Shown here: positions 8,356 to 17,384 of the stretch, piece after piece
Numbering within the stretch: position 1 is the stretch's first letter
How the letters are laid out: the number at the start of each line of letters is the position of its first letter
From: DATEPR01 sp036491115
GTDB taxonomy: Bacteria; Actinomycetota; Actinomycetes; Mycobacteriales; Pseudonocardiaceae
DNA length: 64,000 nt
Direction: 5' to 3'
Assembly (NCBI GenBank): GCA_036491115.1
Contig: DASXCQ010000045.1
Location: 28,114 to 92,113, forward strand
Notes under the pieces: generated by a model
What the model saw: the letters and a program-made list of their open reading frames with translations, nothing else
What the model was told of the DNA's origin: nothing
Databases searched by the model: none
Position numbers and translations under genes: made by a program

Positions 8356-9630
8356 ATGGGGTTGGCCGATGTCGTCACCAGGCTCGTGGGTCCCGACGTG
8401 CCGATCGAGTGCACCGCCTACGACGGAAGCCGATCCGGTGCGTCCGGCGCGCCCGTCCGGCTGATCGTCCGTTCGCCGCTCGCGCTGTCCCATCTGGCCT
8501 CCGCACCCGGCGAGCTCGGCCTGGCCAGGGCATACGTGTCCGGTGCCCTGGACGTGGACGGCGACGTCTACACCGCGCTGGCCAGCCTGCCCGAGCTGAC
8601 CCTGGCCGCGATCCCGGCCGACGTCCGCTCGCAGCTGGCGCTGCGGCTGATCGCGGCCCGGCTGTGGTGGCCGGTGCGCCCGCCGGAGCAGGAGCGGCGC
8701 AGCCGGGCGGGCCTGTCCCGGCTCGGCGCGTTCGGCAGGCGGCACTCCAAGTCGCGGGACAGCAAGGTCATCTCGCACCACTACGACGTGTCCAACACCT
8801 TCTACGAGTGGGTGCTGGGTCCGTCCATGGCGTACACCTGCGCGTGCTACCCGACCGAGGACGCCACGCTGGAACAGGCCCAGGAGCACAAGTTCGACCT
8901 GGTGGCCAGGAAACTGGCGCTGCGGCCGGGGATGCGGCTGCTGGACGTCGGCTGCGGCTGGGGTGGCATGGTGATGCACGCTGCCAAGCACTACGGCGTC
9001 AAGGCGCTGGGCGTGACCCTGTCGCAGCGGCAGGCAGAGTGGGCTCAGCGGGCCATTGTGGACCGTGGCCTGTCCGACCTCGCCGAGGTGCGGCACGGCG
9101 ACTACCGGGACGTCGCCGAGTCGGAGTTCGACGCGGTCAGCTCCATCGGCCTCACCGAACACATCGGCCAGGCCAACCTGCCCGACTACTTCGCCTTCCT
9201 GTACGGGAAGCTGCGGCCGGGCGCCCGGCTGCTCAACCACTGCATCACCCGGCCCAACAGCGAGCACGGCGCCCGGACCGGGGCTTTCATCGACCGGTAC
9301 GTGTTCCCGGACGGCGAGCTGGAGACGTCCGGCGAGCTGGTCAGCCGCATGCAGGAGACCGGCTTCGAGGTGCGGCACCAGGAGAACCTGCGGGAGCACT
9401 ACGCCATGACGCTGGCCGCGTGGTGCGCGAACCTGGAGGACCACTGGACCGAGGCGGTGCGCGAGGTGGGCATCGGCACGGCCAGGGTGTGGCGCCTCTA
9501 CATGGCGGCGTCCCGGCTGGCCTTCGACCGCAACGAGATCCAGTTGCACCAGATCCTGGGCGTCCGGTTGGACGGCAGCCGTTCCGGCATGCCGCTGCGG
9601 CCGGACTGGGAACCGCCCGCGACCTTCTGA
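8356..9630 (+). CDS. tmsB: SAM-dependent fatty acid methyltransferase, TmsB/BfaB-like (CFA synthase family)
   Basis: A 424-residue member of the cyclopropane-fatty-acid synthase family. The motifs are HHYDVSNTFYEWVLG, YTCACYPTEDATLEQAQ, the SAM loop LLDVGCGWGGMVMHAA and SSIGLTEHIG. It transfers a methyl group from SAM to the double bond of a phospholipid acyl chain. Together with the FAD protein upstream it should yield 10-methyl branched chains rather than cyclopropanes. The open frame extends upstream to 8302. The ATG at 8356 is preferred because GGAAGGAG (8341-8348) lies seven bases before it. An extended N-terminal domain of about 120 residues precedes the methyltransferase core, normal for this group. 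Confidence 0.88.
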   Translation: MGLADVVTRLVGPDVPIECTAYDGSRSGASGAPVRLIVRSPLALSHLASAPGELGLARAYVSGALDVDGDVYTALASLPELTLAAIPADVRSQLALRLIAARLWWPVRPPEQERRSRAGLSRLGAFGRRHSKSRDSKVISHHYDVSNTFYEWVLGPSMAYTCACYPTEDATLEQAQEHKFDLVARKLALRPGMRLLDVGCGWGGMVMHAAKHYGVKALGVTLSQRQAEWAQRAIVDRGLSDLAEVRHGDYRDVAESEFDAVSSIGLTEHIGQANLPDYFAFLYGKLRPGARLLNHCITRPNSEHGARTGAFIDRYVFPDGELETSGELVSRMQETGFEVRHQENLREHYAMTLAAWCANLEDHWTEAVREVGIGTARVWRLYMAASRLAFDRNEIQLHQILGVRLDGSRSGMPLRPDWEPPATF

Positions 9631-9739
9631 ACTTAGCCTTTTCCCAGGTTGGGAGTGCTGCGCCTCAGTCGCTTCACAGGGTCGCGGGCTACCTTGCCGA
9701 CATGCCCCTGCGAAGGTCGGTCGTGCGCGGGTTGGCAGA

Positions 9740-11284
9740 ATGATCGGCGACATGCGGCCAGCACAGGTGAGTACGGAAACGGTGATGGTCCCGTCCGACA
9801 CGGACGGGACCCCGGACGAGTCCACTCCGACCCGGTCCGGCTGGCGGGGACTGGCGCGGGTGCACTGGTTGTTCGGTGTGTTCCTGCTGGTGGGTGTCGG
9901 CCTGCGGGTGGTGACGTGGCTGGCGTACCAGCCGGCGATCTTCTACACCGACGCCTACCGGTACCTGGACAACATCGGCCCGGAGAACCCGCAGTACCTG
10001 GACCCGATCGGCTACTCGCTGTACATCCTGAAGCCGCTGGTGCCGATCGGCGGTGTCGGCCTGGTGGTGGCGGTCCAGCACCTGGCCGGTATCGGCATGG
10101 CGCTGGTGGTGTACCACCTGGCCGTCAAGCTGGGTGCCCGACGCTGGCTGGCCGCGCTGGCCACGGCGCCGGTGCTGCTGGACGCCTACCAGTTGCAGAT
10201 CGAGCAGCAGGTGCTGTCCGACGTCTGGCTGGAAGTCATGCTGGTCGTGCTGCTCTGGCTGTTGATCGGCAGGAAGGTGCCGGCCGCGGGCTGGTTCGCC
10301 GTGGCGGGGTTGGTCGTCGGGCTGGCCATGACCATCCGGTTCGTGGCGATCAGCGTGATCATCCCGGTGGCGATCTACGCGGTACTGGCCGGCCGGCAGT
10401 GGCGGGTGCCGGGCGGCTGGCGGCGGATCGCGGCCCGGGTCGGTGCGCTGGGCGGCTGCTTCCTCGTGGTGGTGGCCGCGTACGCCACCTACTTCCACTC
10501 CAAGGCCGGCTACTGGGGCCTGAACACCGCGTCCGGCAACACCATCTACGGTCGCACCGCCGAGGTCGCGGACTGCTCGAAGCTCGATCTGGACGAGGTG
10601 CTCCAGCAGTTGTGCCCGAAGGAGCCGCTGGGCCATCGGCTGGGCACCAACGTCTACTCCCACCTGGACGGCTTCCAGCCCGGCTGGCCCGGCTACGTCC
10701 CGCCCGGCGAAACGGTCTACGACCTGGACAAGAAGTTCGCCAAGCAGGTGATCCTGCACCAGCCGGTGACGGTGGCGCTGGCCGTGCTGGAGGACTTCGG
10801 CAAGGGCTTCCTGCCCTACCACTTCAGCCTGCCCGGCGACCCGCCCACGTGGCTGTGGCAGTTCTCCAGGACGACGCCACTGTTCACCGTGGACCCGACG
10901 TCGAACCCGGCCGGCGCGTTCGACCAGACCAACGCCTACGCCATCAAGTACGGCCACCGGCCGCTGCACACCATTGCCCCGCTGGCCGCGTTCCTGCACT
11001 ACTACCAGTACGGCGGTTACACGCCGGGCCCACTGCTGTTCGGCATGCTGGTGCTGGGGCTGATCGGCGGGCTCGGTAGGCGCGGGCGGCGGTCCGGACT
11101 GGCCGGCGTGACCATGCTCACCACCGGGGTCGCGTTCACCGTGCTGTTCACGGCGGCGCTGTTCGAGTTCTCCTGGCGCTACCAGTTGCCCGGCCTGGTG
11201 CTGCTGCCACTGGCCGGCGCCCTCGGCATCACCGCGCTGATCAAGGGCCGGGCGGCGGTCAGCGCCCCTCCGCCCGCTGATTGA
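9740..11284 (+). CDS. polytopic membrane protein, GT-C-like glycosyltransferase
   Basis: A 514-residue protein with a cytoplasmic N-terminus of about 40 residues and roughly ten hydrophobic segments. The first extracytoplasmic loop contains FYTDAYRYLDNI, where GT-C transferases (PMT/ArnT-like) carry their acidic catalytic residue. A large extracellular loop of about 140 residues lies between later helices. Such enzymes use polyprenyl-phosphate sugars at the outer face of the membrane. The substrate is not predictable. The gene ends with a 26-bp convergent overlap with the CtaG-like gene. Confidence 0.65.
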   Translation: MIGDMRPAQVSTETVMVPSDTDGTPDESTPTRSGWRGLARVHWLFGVFLLVGVGLRVVTWLAYQPAIFYTDAYRYLDNIGPENPQYLDPIGYSLYILKPLVPIGGVGLVVAVQHLAGIGMALVVYHLAVKLGARRWLAALATAPVLLDAYQLQIEQQVLSDVWLEVMLVVLLWLLIGRKVPAAGWFAVAGLVVGLAMTIRFVAISVIIPVAIYAVLAGRQWRVPGGWRRIAARVGALGGCFLVVVAAYATYFHSKAGYWGLNTASGNTIYGRTAEVADCSKLDLDEVLQQLCPKEPLGHRLGTNVYSHLDGFQPGWPGYVPPGETVYDLDKKFAKQVILHQPVTVALAVLEDFGKGFLPYHFSLPGDPPTWLWQFSRTTPLFTVDPTSNPAGAFDQTNAYAIKYGHRPLHTIAPLAAFLHYYQYGGYTPGPLLFGMLVLGLIGGLGRRGRRSGLAGVTMLTTGVAFTVLFTAALFEFSWRYQLPGLVLLPLAGALGITALIKGRAAVSAPPPAD

Positions 11285-12239
11285 GCTTGGCCAGCATCCG
11301 GTTGTAGGCGGCCAGAGCGGCATCGTCGTCGTCGATCCTGGCGTTGTCGTCGTCCGCGTCGACCGCGTCCACCCCGAGGTTCGCCAGCGTCGAGCGGCGG
11401 GCCGCCTCCAGCCACTTGCCGGTGTCGTTCTGCCGTTCCGTGTCCCGCATCCAGGCGCCGACCACGAGCACGGTCACACCGAACATCAGGCCGTCGCCGA
11501 CCACCCACATGATGCCGCCGCCGGTGTGCAGATCGGACAGCGGCGACGGGCCCCACGAGCGGTGGGCGAAGTCGATCGCGTGCGCCTGGATCATCAGCAG
11601 CACGCCCACCACGGTGTCCGCCGTCATGCCCATCAGCAGCAGGAACACCCGCAGCGGGTAGGACAGCTCCCGCTTGATCGGCTCGTGCGCCAGCAGTGGC
11701 ACGAAGAACAGGTAGCCGCTGACCAGGTAGAGGACGATCTCCACGTAGTGCAGCCACGGGTGCGCCACCATCGCCGGCAGGAAGCCGAACAGATGGGTGC
11801 CGACCAGCACCGCCGCGTACAGCACCAGGCCCACCAGCGGGAACGTCAGGAACGACGCCACCCGGCCGCGCAGCACGGCGGCGGTGCGCCGGGCGACCGC
11901 GTCGTCACCGGTGTAGGCCAACCGGACCGGCTGGCCCAGGATCACCAGCACCGGCACCACCATGATCAGCAGCAGGTGCTCGATCATGTGCAGCCAGAAC
12001 AGCTCGTGCCCGTACACGTCGACAGCGCTCTGCAGGGTGATCGCGAGGACCGCCAGTGCGCCGAGGAACGACGCCGTCCGGCCGACCGGCCACGCCTGCT
12101 CCTGCCGGGGCAGGGTGCGGTAGGCGCGGTGCAGGTACAGCACTGCCGCCACGACGACGATGACGTCCGTCACCGGGCCGAACCGCCAGGTGCCCAGGCC
12201 CTTCGCCCAGGTCAGCGGGGCCAGCGCGGTCATGTTCAT
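11259..12239 (-). CDS. cytochrome c oxidase assembly protein, CtaG (caa3) family
   Basis: A 326-residue membrane protein with about eight hydrophobic segments. It has the family features WLHMIEHLLLIMVVPVLV and HPWLHYVEIVLYL, with conserved histidines in transmembrane helices, and an acidic C-terminal tail rich in aspartate. CtaG-type proteins assist copper handling during assembly of terminal oxidase. The open frame continues to 12500. The ATG at 12239 is chosen because GGAGG sits seven bases upstream and the first helix begins soon after. It overlaps the convergent GT-C-like gene by 26 bp. Confidence 0.85.
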   Translation of the reverse strand: MNMTALAPLTWAKGLGTWRFGPVTDVIVVVAAVLYLHRAYRTLPRQEQAWPVGRTASFLGALAVLAITLQSAVDVYGHELFWLHMIEHLLLIMVVPVLVILGQPVRLAYTGDDAVARRTAAVLRGRVASFLTFPLVGLVLYAAVLVGTHLFGFLPAMVAHPWLHYVEIVLYLVSGYLFFVPLLAHEPIKRELSYPLRVFLLLMGMTADTVVGVLLMIQAHAIDFAHRSWGPSPLSDLHTGGGIMWVVGDGLMFGVTVLVVGAWMRDTERQNDTGKWLEAARRSTLANLGVDAVDADDDNARIDDDDAALAAYNRMLAKLNQRAEGR

Positions 12240-12365
12240 GTGTCGCCTCCGGTGTCGCCCGCCAACCGTAACTCCCGCCGGGCAGGCCGACCTTGCCGGC
12301 CATCGTGCGCTGTGGTTGTGTTGGCTGATCAGTTGTCCGAACGGTGTTCGGTTCTGGGAGGTGTG

Positions 12366-13460
12366 GTGGCGGAGCGACGTGCGACGACGGCGGCCGTGAT
12401 CCGCGAGGCCGGTGGTCCGGTGTCGGTGGAACAGGTGGAACTGCGGGCTCCCGGCCCCGGTGAGGTGCTGGTTCGGGTGGCGGCTGCCAGCCTGTGCCAC
12501 TCCGACCTGTCACTGGCGACCGGGGTGCTGGCGCAGCGGATGCCGGTGGTGCTGGGCCACGAGGTGGCCGGCACGGTGGCGGAGGTGGGCCCGGACGTGA
12601 CCGGTCTCACCGAGGGCGACCCGGTGCTGCTGCTGTGGAATCCGGCGTGCCACGACTGCTGGTACTGCGACCACGGCGAGCCGTACCTGTGCGAGCACGC
12701 CAGCGACCGGATGGCGAACCCGTACGGCTGGGACGCCGAGGGCAACGCCATCTACCCGGGCCTGTCCACGGCCGGGTTCGCCCAGCACACCGTGGTCGGC
12801 GCCCACCAGTGCTACCCGCTGCCCGAGGACATCCCGCTGGAACTGGCCGCCCTGCTCGGCTGCGCCATCACCACCGGTGTCGGCGCGGTGCTGCGCACGG
12901 CGGGCGTCCGGGCGGGCGAGTCGGTCGTGGTGGTCGGTCTGGGCGGTGTCGGGCTCTCCGCCGTCGCCGGTGCGAAACTGGCCGGTGCCGACCCGATCAT
13001 CGCCGTGGACCGGGTACCGGAGAAGCTGACCCTGGCCACCACGTTCGGCGCGACCCACCCGCTGGCCGCCGGACCGGAGGTCGGGGCGGCGGTCCGCGAC
13101 CTGACCGGCGGCCGGGGCGCCGACCACGTCTTCGAGTGCGTCGGACTGGCATCGACGGTCAAGGAGAGCTGGGGGCTGGCCAGGCGCGGCGGTGCGCTGA
13201 CCATCGTCGGCATCGGCCGCCGGGACGACATGATGCAGTTCTCGCCGCTGGAGCTGTTCGCGTTCGCGCGCCGCATCCTGCCGTGTATGAACGGATCGCT
13301 GGATGCGCAGCGGGACCTGCCGGGTTACCTGGAGCACGTCCGCTCCGGGCGGTTGGATCTGCGTGCGATGGTGAGCAGAGAGGTCGGCCTGGACGGGATC
13401 GACGCGGGCTTCGCCGACCTGGCGGCCGGCACGGTGGCCAGGGTGCTCGTCCGGCCGTGA
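12366..13460 (+). CDS. zinc-dependent medium-chain alcohol dehydrogenase
   Basis: A 364-residue MDR-family dehydrogenase. The catalytic zinc site is AASLCHSDLSL with GHEVAGTVAEVG. The four structural-zinc cysteines lie in PACHDCWYCDHGEPYLCE. The nucleotide fold is VVVVGLGGVGLSAVAGAKL followed by an acidic residue (IAVDR), which suggests NAD+. The substrate is unknown. The open frame runs far upstream but only as a shadow of the CtaG-like gene. The GTG at 12366 after GGGAGG (12356-12361) is the probable start. A short-chain dehydrogenase follows 31 bp downstream, so the two likely form an operon. Confidence 0.88.
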   Translation: MAERRATTAAVIREAGGPVSVEQVELRAPGPGEVLVRVAAASLCHSDLSLATGVLAQRMPVVLGHEVAGTVAEVGPDVTGLTEGDPVLLLWNPACHDCWYCDHGEPYLCEHASDRMANPYGWDAEGNAIYPGLSTAGFAQHTVVGAHQCYPLPEDIPLELAALLGCAITTGVGAVLRTAGVRAGESVVVVGLGGVGLSAVAGAKLAGADPIIAVDRVPEKLTLATTFGATHPLAAGPEVGAAVRDLTGGRGADHVFECVGLASTVKESWGLARRGGALTIVGIGRRDDMMQFSPLELFAFARRILPCMNGSLDAQRDLPGYLEHVRSGRLDLRAMVSREVGLDGIDAGFADLAAGTVARVLVRP

Positions 13461-13491
13461 CCCACATCAGCGACGATCAACAGGAGGACAC

Positions 13492-14244
13492 GTGACCCAG
13501 CGGGTAGCGATCGTGACCGGAGCGGCACGCGGCATCGGCGCCGCGACGGCGAAGCGGCTGGCCAAGGACGGCTTCCACGTCGGCGTCCTGGACCTGGACG
13601 CGGCCACGTGCGCCCCCGTGGTGGACGCCATCACCGAAGCGGGCGGCAAGGCGATCGAGGTGGGTGCGGACGTCAGCGACGAGGCCCAGGTCGCGGCGGC
13701 GGTGGACGAGGTCACCGAGCGCCTCGGCGCCCCCACCGCCCTGGTGAACAACGCGGGCGTGCTGCGCGACAACCTGATCTTCAGGATGACCGTCGACGAC
13801 TGGAACACCGTGCTGGGCGTTCACCTGCGCGGCGCGTTCCTGATGACCAGGGCCGTGCAGTCGCACATGGTCGAGGCCAAGTGGGGCCGGATCGTGAACC
13901 TGTCGTCCACGTCGGCGCTGGGCAACCGGGGCCAGGTCAACTACTCGGCGGCCAAGGCCGGCATGCAGGGCTTCACCAAGACGCTGGCCATCGAGCTGGG
14001 CCGGTTCGGCGTCACCGCCAACGCGGTGGCCCCCGGGTTCATCGTCACCGAGATGACCAGGATCACCGCCGAGCGGGTCGGGGTGGCCTTCGAGGACATG
14101 CAGAAGGGCGCCGCGGCGCAGATCCCGGTGGGCCGGGTCGGCCAGCCCGAGGACATCGCCAACACCGTCTCGTTCCTGTGCGGCGAGGACTCGGGCTTCG
14201 TGTCCGGCCAGGTGATCTACGTGGCCGGCGGGCCCAAGGACTGA
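13492..14244 (+). CDS. short-chain dehydrogenase/reductase, FabG-like
   Basis: A 250-residue SDR with the NAD(P) loop TGAARGIGAATAKRL, the NNAGV motif and the catalytic triad: serine in NLSSTSALG, then YSAAK with Tyr and Lys. The C-terminal pattern GRVGQPEDIANTVSFLCGED is typical of 3-oxoacyl-thioester reductases. It may act on a beta-keto or beta-hydroxy acyl substrate with the upstream alcohol dehydrogenase. An AGGAGG box (13480-13485) supports the GTG start. Confidence 0.9.
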   Translation: MTQRVAIVTGAARGIGAATAKRLAKDGFHVGVLDLDAATCAPVVDAITEAGGKAIEVGADVSDEAQVAAAVDEVTERLGAPTALVNNAGVLRDNLIFRMTVDDWNTVLGVHLRGAFLMTRAVQSHMVEAKWGRIVNLSSTSALGNRGQVNYSAAKAGMQGFTKTLAIELGRFGVTANAVAPGFIVTEMTRITAERVGVAFEDMQKGAAAQIPVGRVGQPEDIANTVSFLCGEDSGFVSGQVIYVAGGPKD

Positions 14245-14245
14245 T

Positions 14246-14283
14246 GCGGTGCCCGCTCCCTCGTCGAGGGAGCGGGGCACCGC
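14246..14283. terminator. bidirectional hairpin terminator
   Basis: A near-perfect inverted repeat of about 18 bp per arm: GCGGTGCCCGCTCCCTC pairs with GAGGGAGCGGGGCACCGC with one bulged base and a very short loop. It fills the 41-bp space between two convergent genes. It has no T-tract, usual for actinobacterial hairpins. Confidence 0.85.
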
Positions 14284-14285
14284 CG

Positions 14286-15809
14286 TCACATCAGCGCGGG
14301 CACGACCGCCTCGATCAGGTGCGGTCCCGGCTCGACGAGCGCCTTCTCGAACCGCGCGGCCAGTTCCTCGCCGGTGGTGGCGCGGGACGCCGGCACGCCC
14401 ATGCCGGTGGCCATGCTGACGAAGTCCAGGTCGGGCCGGGACAGGTCGAGCAGTTCGGCCGCCTTGTCGCCACCGGTGGCGCCGACCCGTTGCAGTTCCA
14501 TCCGCAGGATCGCGTAGGCACGGTTGGACAGCACGACCGTGGTCACGTTCAGGCCCTCGCGGGCGTGTGTCCACAGTGCCGACAACGTGTACATCGCACT
14601 GCCGTCCGCCTCGACGCACACCACCGGCCGGTCCGGGCAGGCGACGGCGGCACCGGCGGCCAGCGGCAGGCCAAGGCCGATCGCGCCACCGGTCAGGGTC
14701 AGCACGTCGTGCGCCGGCGCGCCCGCGGTGGCCACCGGCAGCAGCACACCGGACGTGTTGGCCTCGTCCGCGACGATCGCGTTCTCCGGCAGCAGCGCGC
14801 CGATCACGTCCGCCCAGTTCTGCACGGTCAGCGCGCCCGTCGGCAGCGCGGGGCGGGCGGCCGCCCGGGGTGCCACCGCGGTGCCGCCGACCAGGTCGGC
14901 CAGATTCTCCAGTGCTCCCACCACGTCCTGGCCCGGCGCGGCCAGCGTGTGCACCTCGCAGCCGTCCGGGACCAGGTCGCTGGCCTTGCCCGGGTAGGCG
15001 AAGAACGACACCGGCGACTTCGCCCCGGCGAGCACGATGTGCCGGGCACCGGTCAGTTGGTGCTGCACGTGTTCTGCCAGGTAGCCCAACCGTTCCACGG
15101 CCGGCAGGCGGGCACCGCGGCGCATCCGGGCCGGGAACGTCTCGGCGAACACCGTGACGCCCAACCGGGCCGCCGCCACCTGGCCGGCCTCGGTCAGCGC
15201 GGCACCGCCCAGCAGCAGCACGGTGCCCTCACCGAGCACCCCGGCGATCGCGCGCACCACGTCGTCGCCCACTGCCTCCGGCACCGGCACCGGCCGGGGC
15301 GCCGCCGGGGTCGCACCGTCCGACCAGGACACGTCGGCGGGCAGGATCAGCGTGGCCACCTGACCGGCCAGTGCGGCGGCCACGCCGTCGGCGGCGTCGG
15401 CGGCCACCGACGCCACCGACTCGCTGCGCCGCAACCACCCGGACACCGAGCCCGCGACGGAGTCGATGTCGGACTCCAGTGGCGCGTCGTACTGCTTGTG
15501 ATAGGTGGCGTGGTCGCCGACGACGTTCAGCAGTGGCGTGCGGGCCCGCCGGGCGTTGTGCAGGTTGGCCAGGCCGTTGCCCAGGCCCGGACCCAGGTGC
15601 AGCAGGGTGGCCGCCGGCCGGCCGGTCATCCGGCCGTAGCCGTCGGCCGCGCCGGTGACCGCACCCTCGAACAGTGCCAGCACCGCACGCATCGACGGGA
15701 CGCTGTCCAGGGCGGCCACGAAGTGCATCTCCGATGTGCCCGGATTGCCGAAGCAGACGTCCACCCGGCTGTCCACGAGGGTCCGCAGCAGGGCCTGCGC
15801 GCCGTTCAT
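14286..15809 (-). CDS. thiamine-diphosphate enzyme, acetolactate synthase/benzoylformate decarboxylase-like
   Basis: A 507-residue ThDP enzyme with three domains. The N-terminal Pyr domain has FGNPGTSEMHFV and the activating glutamate in LALFEGAVTGAADGYGR. The central domain is partly degenerate for FAD. The C-terminal PP domain has VEADGSAMYTLSALW and SNRAYAILR for Mg-ThDP. It lacks clear features of housekeeping IlvB and is closer to stand-alone IlvB-like or MdlC-like proteins that decarboxylate 2-oxo acids or join two carbonyl compounds. Its ATG overlaps the stop of the FAD-linked dehydrogenase upstream (ATGA), implying a shared pathway: hydroxy acid to keto acid, then decarboxylation or ligation. 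Confidence 0.85.
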   Translation of the reverse strand: MNGAQALLRTLVDSRVDVCFGNPGTSEMHFVAALDSVPSMRAVLALFEGAVTGAADGYGRMTGRPAATLLHLGPGLGNGLANLHNARRARTPLLNVVGDHATYHKQYDAPLESDIDSVAGSVSGWLRRSESVASVAADAADGVAAALAGQVATLILPADVSWSDGATPAAPRPVPVPEAVGDDVVRAIAGVLGEGTVLLLGGAALTEAGQVAAARLGVTVFAETFPARMRRGARLPAVERLGYLAEHVQHQLTGARHIVLAGAKSPVSFFAYPGKASDLVPDGCEVHTLAAPGQDVVGALENLADLVGGTAVAPRAAARPALPTGALTVQNWADVIGALLPENAIVADEANTSGVLLPVATAGAPAHDVLTLTGGAIGLGLPLAAGAAVACPDRPVVCVEADGSAMYTLSALWTHAREGLNVTTVVLSNRAYAILRMELQRVGATGGDKAAELLDLSRPDLDFVSMATGMGVPASRATTGEELAARFEKALVEPGPHLIEAVVPALM

Positions 15810-17209
15810 ACCGTTTCCTCCACACCCAGCAGGACTTCGGGATTCAGGATGCCCGACGGATCGAACGACTGCTTGATCCGTCGCATCAGCGCCAGTTCCG
15901 CCGGATCGGTCAGGGCCAGGAAGTAGGGCTGCTTCGCCCTGCCGATGCCGTGCTCACCGGAGATCGCGCCGCCCAGCGCGATGCCGGCGGCGAACATGTC
16001 GTGCAGCAGTCGGTGCCGGATCTCCGGATCGGCCTGGAACACCGCCAGGTGGACGTTGCCGTCGCCGGCGTGCCCGCAGCCGGCCACGCCGGATCCGGTC
16101 TCCTGGGCCAGTTCCCGTGCCTTGGCCAGGAATTTCGGCATGGCGCTGCGCGGCACCACGACATCCACGATGTCGTGCGCGCCTGCCGCCTTCGCCGTCC
16201 AGAAGGCCTTTTCCCGCGCCTCGATCAGTTTGTGCGCGGCCGTGCCGTCCAGCACGTAGGCGTCGGTGGCGCCCAGGTCGCCGAGCAGTGTGCCCAGCCG
16301 TTCCACGTCGGCGTCCACCCGCTCGGTCGAGGTGTTCTCCAGTGACACCACCAGATACGCCTGGGTGGCGTCGCGGACCGCGTCCGGGATGCCCAGCGAC
16401 AGCTTGGCGGTGTAGGTGATCGCGGCCATGGTGAAGGCGTCGATGTACTCCAGGATGTTCGGTGCCAGCCCGCTGGCCACGATCGCCGGCACCGCCCGCA
16501 CCACGCCGTCCAGGTCGGTGAACGGCGCCAGCACAGTCCGGGTGTCGGTGAGCCTGGGGTGCAGTCTGAGGGTGGCCTCGGTGACCAGGGCCAGGGTGCC
16601 CTCGGAGCCGATGATCAGTTGGGTCAGGTCGTAGCCGGTGCTCACCTTGGCGATCCGGCCACCGGTCCGGACCACTTCACCGGTGCCCAGCACGGCCTGC
16701 AGCCCGAGCACGTTGTTGCGGGTCACGCCGTAGCGCACCGCCCGCATGCCGCCCGCGTTGGTGGCGACGTTGCCGCCGAGACTGGCGGACAGCTCGCCGG
16801 GGTACACCGGATAGGTCAGGCCGACGGCCGCGGTGCGCTCGTCCAACTCGGACAGCGTGACGCCGGGCTGGACGACGGCGACGTGGTTCCCGGTGTCGAT
16901 CTCGAGCACCGAGTTCATCCGCTCGAACGACACCACGATCGACGCCGGCGTCGGCACGCACGCCCCGGACATGCCGCTGCCCGACCCTCTCGGCGTGACG
17001 GGCACACCCTCGGCAGCGGCCAGCCGCACCACCTCGGCCACCTGCTCGGCCGTGGTCGGTCGCACCACGCAGCCGGGTCGGGTGGGGGTCGCGGTCAGAG
17101 CCTCGTCGTGCTGGTAGTCCGCCGAGATCGCGTCGCCGACCAGAACCTGGTCCGGACCGACGACCTCCGCCAGCCGGTCGGCCAGGCGATCCGCGGTGGC
17201 CTTCGCCAT
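15806..17209 (-). CDS. FAD-linked 2-hydroxyacid dehydrogenase (GlcD/D-lactate dehydrogenase family)
   Basis: A 467-residue flavoprotein of the vanillyl-alcohol-oxidase superfamily. The PCMH FAD domain shows RGSGSGMSGACVPT and YPGELSASLGGNVATNAGG. The C-terminal cap has GCGHAGDGNVHL with the metal and substrate histidines. It oxidises a D-2-hydroxy acid such as lactate or glycolate to the 2-oxo acid. The ATG at 17209 follows GAGGAGG five bases upstream and is preferred to the ten-codon longer frame. It is coupled by ATGA to the ThDP enzyme, which may use the keto-acid product. Confidence 0.9.
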   Translation of the reverse strand: MAKATADRLADRLAEVVGPDQVLVGDAISADYQHDEALTATPTRPGCVVRPTTAEQVAEVVRLAAAEGVPVTPRGSGSGMSGACVPTPASIVVSFERMNSVLEIDTGNHVAVVQPGVTLSELDERTAAVGLTYPVYPGELSASLGGNVATNAGGMRAVRYGVTRNNVLGLQAVLGTGEVVRTGGRIAKVSTGYDLTQLIIGSEGTLALVTEATLRLHPRLTDTRTVLAPFTDLDGVVRAVPAIVASGLAPNILEYIDAFTMAAITYTAKLSLGIPDAVRDATQAYLVVSLENTSTERVDADVERLGTLLGDLGATDAYVLDGTAAHKLIEAREKAFWTAKAAGAHDIVDVVVPRSAMPKFLAKARELAQETGSGVAGCGHAGDGNVHLAVFQADPEIRHRLLHDMFAAGIALGGAISGEHGIGRAKQPYFLALTDPAELALMRRIKQSFDPSGILNPEVLLGVEETV

Positions 17210-17384
17210 GCTGCCTCCTCGCGTGTCCCGTGCAGGCACCCGAGCCTACGTGGTGGCTGAAATTTTCGGTTGCGGCGCAAGCGTTCGCGCCGACCAGCCG
17301 GAGCGGGTCTCCGCCCGCCTTGACCCCACTGACGCCCGACCTCACCCTGGCCCGGCCCCGATCCAGGCGCACCAGGGAGCCGGT

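Noticed and set aside
11526..12365. Upstream extension of the alcohol dehydrogenase frame
   Set aside because: This part is antisense to the CtaG-like gene and low in protein character; the dehydrogenase domain and a good ribosome site start at about 12356.
13608..15926. 772-codon open frame on the + strand
   Set aside because: Runs across a sense gene in another frame, a hairpin terminator and an antisense gene; no domain is visible.
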